A stretch of 64,000 nt of DNA. Origin: Hedera helix (taxonomy: Eukaryota; Streptophyta; Magnoliopsida; Apiales; Araliaceae). Position numbers and translations under genes: made by a program. Below the pieces are notes generated by a model, which was not told the origin of the DNA, did no database searches, and saw only the letters and a program-made list of their open reading frames with translations. Of this stretch, positions 57,401 to 64,000 are shown piece after piece; position 1 is the stretch's first letter, and the number at the start of each line of letters is the position of its first letter. The DNA lies in NCBI GenBank assembly GCA_947179155.2, contig OX359269.1, positions 53,339,524-53,403,523 on the forward strand. The letters are read 5' to 3'.

Positions 57401-60400
57401 AAAAAATGCTATAGCAAGTGGAAATAGAACTGGAGAAAAATTGATAAGAAGCTATAAAAAAAAATTACTAACTACATCAATATATGAAGAACGAATGAAT
57501 AGCTATCTATGATAGAATATAAAATAAAATCACTACAATAATGATCTATAATATAAGTGGCAGAAAAAATTTAAATGATTAATACAAAATATGTCATACA
57601 TGTTATACTAATATCACATACCACAACTTTGAATGGGAGTCGTAGCTGTGGCATTACATAAAGTCTTTTGAATTATAAGATTCAGTTCTTAATACTGGAG
57701 CTCCATCCCAAAATATAATGTCAATATTGATTTGTTAAAAGTCAATTTGAGACATTATCAAATTAAAATTGACATGAGACATTTAAGTTTTGAAAACAAT
57801 AAATTTCATTATTATTAGAATTTTTTAGATAATTTATAATATTCATAATTATATTGACAAAAATTAAATGGATTCATTATCAATTTTGAATTTGAAAATG
57901 TTTAAAATTGTTTGAAAATGTTTGAAATTGATTTTTAAAAAGTCAAAATTGATCTTATATTTGGAATGGAGGGAGTATTTTATATTATTGCTCATCCTTA
58001 TTTTAGGACTTGATTTTTCGGCCCCATAATTTGGAGGCAAGTTCACAATTCTAATAAGAACTTTATCATGACAATTTTGATACTTCATTCAGGTTTTATA
58101 GGAATCTGCACTAAAGCAATTTAAATCATATTGTATTTAAATTCCACTAGTTTTAGACACACTTATCAATGCTTTTTGTGGCCACTCAATAAACCAAGTT
58201 GCTATCAAGAAGCTAAAGGCTTGACCACAGAAGAACTTCTGTCAATAAGACTATCTTTGAATTATTTGCTTTGCCATACTGTCTACCACATCCTTTCATC
58301 TCATTCCTTTATACCCCGACCATGTTAAGATATCCCCATTTTCTACTCGTTCAGCTTCAAAATATTATTTAGTCACTAGCATACATCCACTACTAGAAGT
58401 ATTACTCAGCAATACAATAAAAAACAAGGTAACAGATAAAACCAGCTTCTCTGAAGATCATGCACTAACAGCTTTAGTGGATTGCTTTATTTCTTATTTA
58501 CTTTAGAATATTACTTTCTTAGTTCTTACGCAACAATATTAATCTTTTGCATTACTTTTATGAGGACCTCATTTTAAACTACTCTACCAACTAAAGTTTA
58601 CACACTTGACACACTCGTATATATACAAAGAAATTGGTTATACCGTGCACATACAACCCGTAATAGTTTCATCAACAAAAATAATATTTTCAATTGTGGC
58701 AATCCAACTTAAAGCCAATTCTAATTCACAGACCCAACACACTAACAATGATTTATGTAAACTGAAAATATCAAGCAACAATGACAAAGAATTTGGAACT
58801 TAAAACTTTCTCAATTATGCGGGATTCTCTAGGTCATGAACTTAAAATGGAGGAAACATTATCTGTGCATAGTTTTATATGATTATTCAAAAGCAGAAAT
58901 AATTAGCAAGCCCATTCAGGTCATGCCTTCAGATCAGTAATGATCTGTTTTGACCATTCTTCACTTTTTTTATTCATCTATTTATATGGGCAAGTAGATC
59001 AATAATGTTCATACATGGCTTTCATTAGTTAAAGGCACATCTTGCCATCCGAAAGGATAATCAAATGAAACATGCCACTGTGGCTTGTTCAGATATAACC
59101 CTGTACATTATCATATTCTGACTTGTGTCCTAGAAATTATGAACTTAACAATGGTTCAATTGTATACAGAAAAGTAATCAAAAAATTTAAAACCTTAGGG
59201 TACATTAAAAATTACTAGAATAACTTTGGGTGATGGCTTCCGTTTTTACAGCTCAAGTATTTTCTTTCCTCATGTTTCAACGAAGGGTTACAGCCAGAAA
59301 ATGTATGAAAAAGAGTTGATTTTATCCATGAGATCTTGGGGTTTATAAAGACTCCCACAGAACTCAATCTTTAACACTATAGTAACTTTTACAAAGGTAA
59401 AAATAAGTAAAAAAATATATACATCATGCCGGGTAAAGAAAAAGTATTTCTTTAAATCATAGCAACAGAGGAAAATTAATGCAAAGAGCAGTACATGACC
59501 GAATCTATAGTGTCCTATGAAGGGCATGTAGACAATGAAAGCTGAATAATTTGAGCTATATGATGTTTCCAAGTATAGTCATGAGAAAAAGATAGCATCC
59601 ACCAGCCACTACCTACTACCTGCTGATCATGTCCATCAAATAGCATACCTGTCACCTTTACCAGTTGAAAGAACAGTGTCTGGACCTATAATGCCGCTGA
59701 AAGAACTTCCCCTCCTTGTATGAGGATGTGCAACCATGCCCTCCAAGAATCTTCCATTCATCTCCAAGTCAAGTTTTCCAACCAAATTGCTTTCAAAGTG
59801 ATTTTCATTACGCGGAGAAGAACTCTGTGAGATTTGTTGTTCATGGGATGAACTCGCTATGCTCATGTCATCATCGGATTTCTCATATTTATCTCTGGAA
59901 AATAAAACAGGACAACTCAACCAATATTTTTTTCACAAAAAGGTCAGAAGACAAATATCAGATGGACAACTTCAAAATTTTGTTTATGCACTCACACTAA
60001 TCCTTTATATCCTTGTAAGTGAATTTCAAATAGATGTAATTAAAAAACTGTATAATACATCTCACTAAAAGGTGAACTATTGACTTAGAATGACGTACAT
60101 GTTAAAAGTTCCGGTAGAGTCGGCTGATGAAAAAGGAGCAGCTTGATTCCGTATTAGGTTATTTTCTTCCTGTGAAGTATATTATCAGTATGCAAATAAA
60201 GGACTCCAAACCATGAACACTTATAAGCCACCAGCAAAAGAAAATCGACATACTATATCCGCAGCTTCAGAAGATTGGCTCAGAGAAGAATACTGATACT
60301 GAAGTTGCTTCTCTTGCCTATCGGACCCAGACAGAGAACTTGAGCTATCTCCTAGATCTTTGTCAAATATAGTATCCTCATCCTGGATCTAATTACCAAA

Positions 60401-63112
60401 AGAAAAACATATACATCCATTGGTGAATTAAAAAAATTAACTTAATTATATATGTTTCCAAAGGAATTGAACAGAAGTATTAATTGCTATACCAAGGAAG
60501 CTTGGGCCTTCATGTCTTCAAGGTTGAAATTCCACCCACTAATCCCTCGTTTATATTCATTCTGCAGATAAGTTTTAAGCATGCTATATGTCATTAACCG
60601 ATAGCATAATAAGAACCATCATATTCATACCATTTGAAAAACAAGTCCAGCTAAGAAAAAAATCCTGGAGGCCATGCTGAAGAGGTAAACTAGTACAGAA
60701 AAAAATGGTTTGCTAAGGAAAAAACTGTAAGACGGTTCTATCAAATCATTGAACAACTTATCATCTGTAGGGAAAGTGTAGCATCACCAAACAGTTTTGC
60801 CATGATCCATAATTGAATAAGATATCTTAGGAGAGCATGATAGTAGAAAAGAGTTACATATCATGATATCAACCATATTAGTAACATAAAACTGCTTTTG
60901 TTCTTAATTCTCAAACATATGTTGATGCAGCTCTGCATGAATTATAGCATATTTTAAAAGTTGTAATCTCACTGGCGATAAGAAGTTTATTTGGCAATAT
61001 TATTTCCTGTTCTTCATTGAACACTCTGAATATATGCCAAAAAAAAGATACCAAGTCCACCTAAGAAATTAAATTCTGTTACCAGAGAATAGCAAGTACT
61101 CCCATCAGACAGAATTGTAATTTAAATTTATTAGTAAAATTATCAAAAAGGTTTGATATAACCACACTCAGGTGGTTTCTATAATAAAACTAGAATAATA
61201 AACATTAAATTTAAACAGTAATGTCATTGTATAGAAGTGCCTCCTGATAAGCAGTGTTGGTGCAGGATGATTCTATAGAACTAAGATGGCTAGAAAGAAA
61301 AAAATGTTGAATGAGTGGACAACTCCTAACCAAAGAAATTAAAAAGGCAACTAAACAAAAAATGTCAAATATTGCATAGAAAACAGACAATAATAATAAG
61401 ATAAAGATAAAAGAATGAAATAAATTGAGTGGCACTTCCCCTTAGATTAGGTTATTGGAGGAGAAAATTTTAACCTGTGATATTTCCTCCTTTTGTCCAT
61501 CTGGTATTTTCTTTTGCGCAAGCATATCTTCTTCCTTTCTCTGTAAATAAGTAATGGCACTCATTAGAATAGGACAGAACTCAATAATCATAATGGCCTA
61601 GATATGAAGTAATGACCTCAAAATGTAATAAACCAACCTTCAGTGCCTGAAGCCGATCACCAAGCGCTGGCAGCCCCTCCAAGAGTTTTCTTGATATATA
61701 ATCATTTGATCTAGCTTGTTTGAAAAAAGAATGCTTCAACAATTTTTTTGCGGAAGGGCGTTTTGATTGATCTTTAACCAAGCAACTAGCAATCATCTGC
61801 TTGAAGGACTAAGGAAAAAGAAATAGACCAAAAAGCATATTTAGTGACATGATCAATTGTTTGCCAAGATCATATATAATTAAACTGTACCTTTGAAAAT
61901 TTCTTGTCCCTCTCATAATCAAGGCCAGGGGGAGCATTTTGCAACGTCATAAGCAAAACCTACCAAATTCAAAAGTAATAAAAAAATTGTAGAAAACAAA
62001 TGGGAACGCCATTTGTTTACAAAAAAAATACATAATGGGTAAATTTATATGTACCTTCATTGGAGGATACTTTGAGAAAGGAGCATGGCCGTGAGCAAGC
62101 TCCAAAGCAGTAATACCAAAGGACCAGATATCAGCCCTGCATAAAATTGTCAAACCTAACTATACATATTAATTCTAGAACCTAAAAACAAAAGAAAGGA
62201 TGAACAGTTGTAATCAATATACAGACTTAAAGTCATAACCATGCACTTGCTCCATAACCTCAGGCGCCATCCTACAAAACAAAGTATCCTCCGGTTTAGA
62301 ACACATGTAAAACCCAGTGGATTTTTAAAAGGTAATTTAAGTAAGGTGTTACATGTTTTTACTTTTTTCTAATTTTTATATTTATTTTTCCTTCCTTTCT
62401 CTCTTTTTTTTTCATTTTAGCTTTTTATATATACGTATACATGTACATTAGTATCTATGGGTTTTTAAAAAAAAATAAGGAATTTTATTTATTTACTTAC
62501 ACTTTATTAATGTATTTTTCTTTCTTATTTTTATTTATTTTTTCTTTTTTATTATTTTATTTTTACTTTTCTTCTTAACTTTTTACTTTTAAGCTCTCCT
62601 ATGGACTCATTTTCGGTCTACGCCAATTAGTTTGGGATAAAAGGTGGTGTTGTTGTTGTTGTTGTTGAATTATGGCCCCAAGTTTGGAGATTGGAACCAG
62701 AAGCTTAAGGTTATTCCTCAAGACCTCTGCTATTTCTCCCACCCCTTGGGGTATATATGTAAGGCCATTGCGTCTTGAACCACACTTTTAATTGTCCTTT
62801 GCTTGTCAACTCTACGCTAATATCAAGATGTTATTTCAAACTTAACGATGGTTGTTCCTCTGTGGAATAAGATAATAAGATAGAGGAATGATCAGGAAAT
62901 CCCCATAATGATCAAATAAAATGCAAGTTACATCTAAAGCTTGAAATTAACCGAAAGCAAATTAGCACAAATGAGAGAATATCATACCAGCAGGGAGTCC
63001 CCACAAAGGTATTCCTCGTGCGTTGCCTGTCACCTGAATCAAATAAGCAAGCAGAAACCCCAAAATCTCCCAACTTGATTGCACCACGTGTGTCAATGAG
63101 AATGTTTCCCGC
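54489..63112 (-). CDS. STE20-type Ser/Thr kinase of the BLUS1 family, N-terminus outside the window
   Basis: Eighteen exons are visible: 63112-62988, 62271-62227, 62136-62055, 61959-61891, 61808-61638, 61540-61475, 60561-60493, 60388-60254, 60169-60099, 59894-59649, 57357-57245, 57072-56981, 56897-56856, 56158-56036, 55951-55903, 55832-55774, 54741-54680, 54582-54489. Together they encode 570 residues in consistent phase. The first visible exon carries GNILID and DFGVSA (Mg-binding DFG), then TFVGTPCW|MAPEVMEQ (activation loop/APE) and DIWSFGITALELAHG; lobe I and the HRD motif lie beyond 64000. The long C-terminal tail has family blocks RGRFKVTSENV, FPMLQSVLQTNIL, AAHDREKELLHEL and LICAQEELKKYKTENAQ (coiled coil). 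Relatives are the SPAK/OSR1-like plant kinases; BLUS1 itself acts in blue-light stomatal opening, but this longer type is mostly uncharacterised. One donor (57244-57243) is GC, required by phase. The last twelve or so codons could be intronic read-through. Confidence 0.9.
55045..55798 (+). repeat. 377-bp tandem duplication, seemingly identical copies
   Basis: Unit A 55045-55421 and unit B 55422-55798 read the same throughout by eye (both run from TCCAATCAAGATACTG to CATCCCAGTTGTA). The right breakpoint lies inside the kinase exon 55832-55774, so unit A carries a second copy of the last 25 exon bases and its GT donor, without an acceptor. Confidence 0.92.
57695..57975. mobile_element. Stowaway-like MITE in a kinase intron
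   Basis: Left end CTGGAGCTCCATCCCAAAAT; right end reverse-complemented CTCCCTCCATTCCAAATATA. TA flanks at 57693-57694 and 57976-57977. Related degenerate copies lie near 1098, 32060 and 53176. Confidence 0.65.
62590..62667 (+). mobile_element. 3' tail of an RTE-type LINE or related SINE
   Basis: CGCCAATTAGTTTGGGATAA followed by AAGGTGG and six TTG repeats (about 62648-62667) closely resembles the conserved 3' end shared by plant RTE LINEs and their SINE partners, which ends in GTTTGGGAYTAAGGC plus (TTG)n. Only the tail is evident, in a kinase intron; the 5' limit is unknown. Confidence 0.5.
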
Positions 63113-63318
63113 CTAAAGGAAATATAAAGGATAACATAATTGTGGAATCATAGAATTTATGTGATAATTTTACTTTTAGATCAGAAAAATAATTCAGTTA
63201 GAAGGAGAATACAACAAGGGGAGGGGAGGACAAGAAATCCACACTAAAAAAAAAAAACCTTAAACTAAACAATGCAACTCCTCATCCCTACATAAATATG
63301 TAACATAAGTGCCTTAAA

Positions 63319-63690
63319 ACACTCCCGGTGTTCGACCGGTTCGGTTTTTTACCGAACCGGTCGGTACCAGTATGGGCGGCACCGGTTTTTCGTTATTTTT
63401 ACAATTTTCGGTAGCTGTATGGAAAATTTCAAATTTGGTAAAAACCGAAATTAATAATAATATAAATAATTAAATATATAATAAATAATTTTTTTACAAA
63501 AAAAATTGTAAATATATAATTTTTGTTTTATTTAATTATTATTTATAATTATATATATTATCATTCGGTACGAACCGAAAAACCGGTACCGATAATGTAC
63601 CGAACTGGTAATTCGGTACCGGTTCTTGATTTTCCGGTTATTTGGGATCGGTACCGGTTCCGTTTTTTACCAATGAACACCCCTACTTAG
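63319..63690. mobile_element. GGTGTTC-ended MITE rich in ACCGGT/AACCGG
   Basis: Left end GGTGTTCGACCGGTTCGG; right end reverse-complemented TAGGGGTGTTCATTGGTAAA. Subterminal CGGTACCGGTTC-type palindromes surround an AT-only core. The termini resemble hAT MITEs starting TAGGGGTGTTC. The left end is eroded and no 8-bp duplication could be matched. Confidence 0.55.
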
Positions 63691-64000
63691 ATAGCACCTT
63701 GGCATCACTAATGTTTACGTGATATGTGCATAGAAGCATTTATTCATATTCTTATTCTGTAGTGATATCATAGGATCCTGAATCCATGCACTTCTATTCA
63801 ACAAGAAATGAAATATAATTTTTGAAACTGCTGAAAGCAGGTCATATCATGAAGTTAATCAACTGTATTTTTTGGAATATTATGGACATTATATAGAAAC
63901 TCTTGGTGTTGGTAATGTGTCTTTCCTGTTACTAGTTTTTAACTTTTTTATGTAAACTTCTAGGATGAAATAAAAGGAACTATTTTTAATGTATTGAAGG
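63691..64000. other. Kinase intron up to the window edge
   Basis: Unique AT-rich sequence with no exon recognised; no HRD-coding segment is present, so the upstream kinase exons lie outside. Confidence 0.6.

Noticed and set aside
1..64000. Undescribed multi-gene system or biosynthetic cluster
   Set aside because: The genes are individually known plant families with unrelated roles, on both strands and separated by repeats; nothing indicates a functional cluster.

Overview
This is nuclear DNA from a flowering plant, most likely a eudicot. Genes are split by many short and long introns, noncoding DNA is AT-rich, and the gene content is typical of land plants: lignin/phenylpropanoid and cuticular-wax enzymes, a fasciclin-like arabinogalactan protein, and a plant-type STE20 kinase. 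Transposon fossils are dense: hAT, Helitron, PIF/Harbinger-like and Stowaway-like MITEs, SINEs, Copia LTRs. There is no operon, CRISPR array, phage or plasmid.

Layout. 1-3150: intergenic, with a SINE and homopolymers. 3150-7800: a small inverted-repeat element split by a 4.2-kb dead hAT transposon (BED finger, DUF659-like, hAT dimerisation pieces), itself split by a 663-bp non-autonomous hAT. 8316-12111 (minus): the U2 snRNP A' (U2A') gene in seven exons; its large intron 4 holds a Helitron and a hAT MITE. 12112-17760: intergenic, with MITEs, a decayed Copia fragment and a SINE. 17761-23771 (plus): 4-coumarate:CoA ligase, five exons, 543 residues, with a SINE in intron 1. 26130-26345 (plus): a probable small plant protein. 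29544-30767 (minus): an ADA1/Tada1-like SAGA subunit in one coding exon. 30768-37513: intergenic, with a near-palindromic MITE. 37514-38777 (plus): a STAR1/ABCI17-type nucleotide-binding ABC protein, four exons. 39765-40574 (minus): a fasciclin-like arabinogalactan protein. 41400-45808 (minus): CER3/WAX2 wax-biosynthesis gene, eleven exons, 622 residues. 45809-54488: intergenic, with a Stowaway MITE, microsatellites and a clean 1,552-bp solo LTR. 54489-63112 (minus): 18 exons of a BLUS1-type STE20 kinase whose N-terminal lobe lies beyond the right edge.

The genes are unrelated in function, as is usual in plant chromosomes; 4CL, CER3 and the arabinogalactan protein all serve the cell wall or surface, but nothing shows co-regulation. 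I found no convincing undescribed biological system. The points most worth checking are the nested hAT structure with intact target-site duplications, the Helitron inside U2A', the 377-bp apparently perfect tandem duplication breaking inside a kinase exon, and two predicted GC-AG introns. Exon models were built by eye from splice sites, reading phase and family resemblance; no alignment was run.
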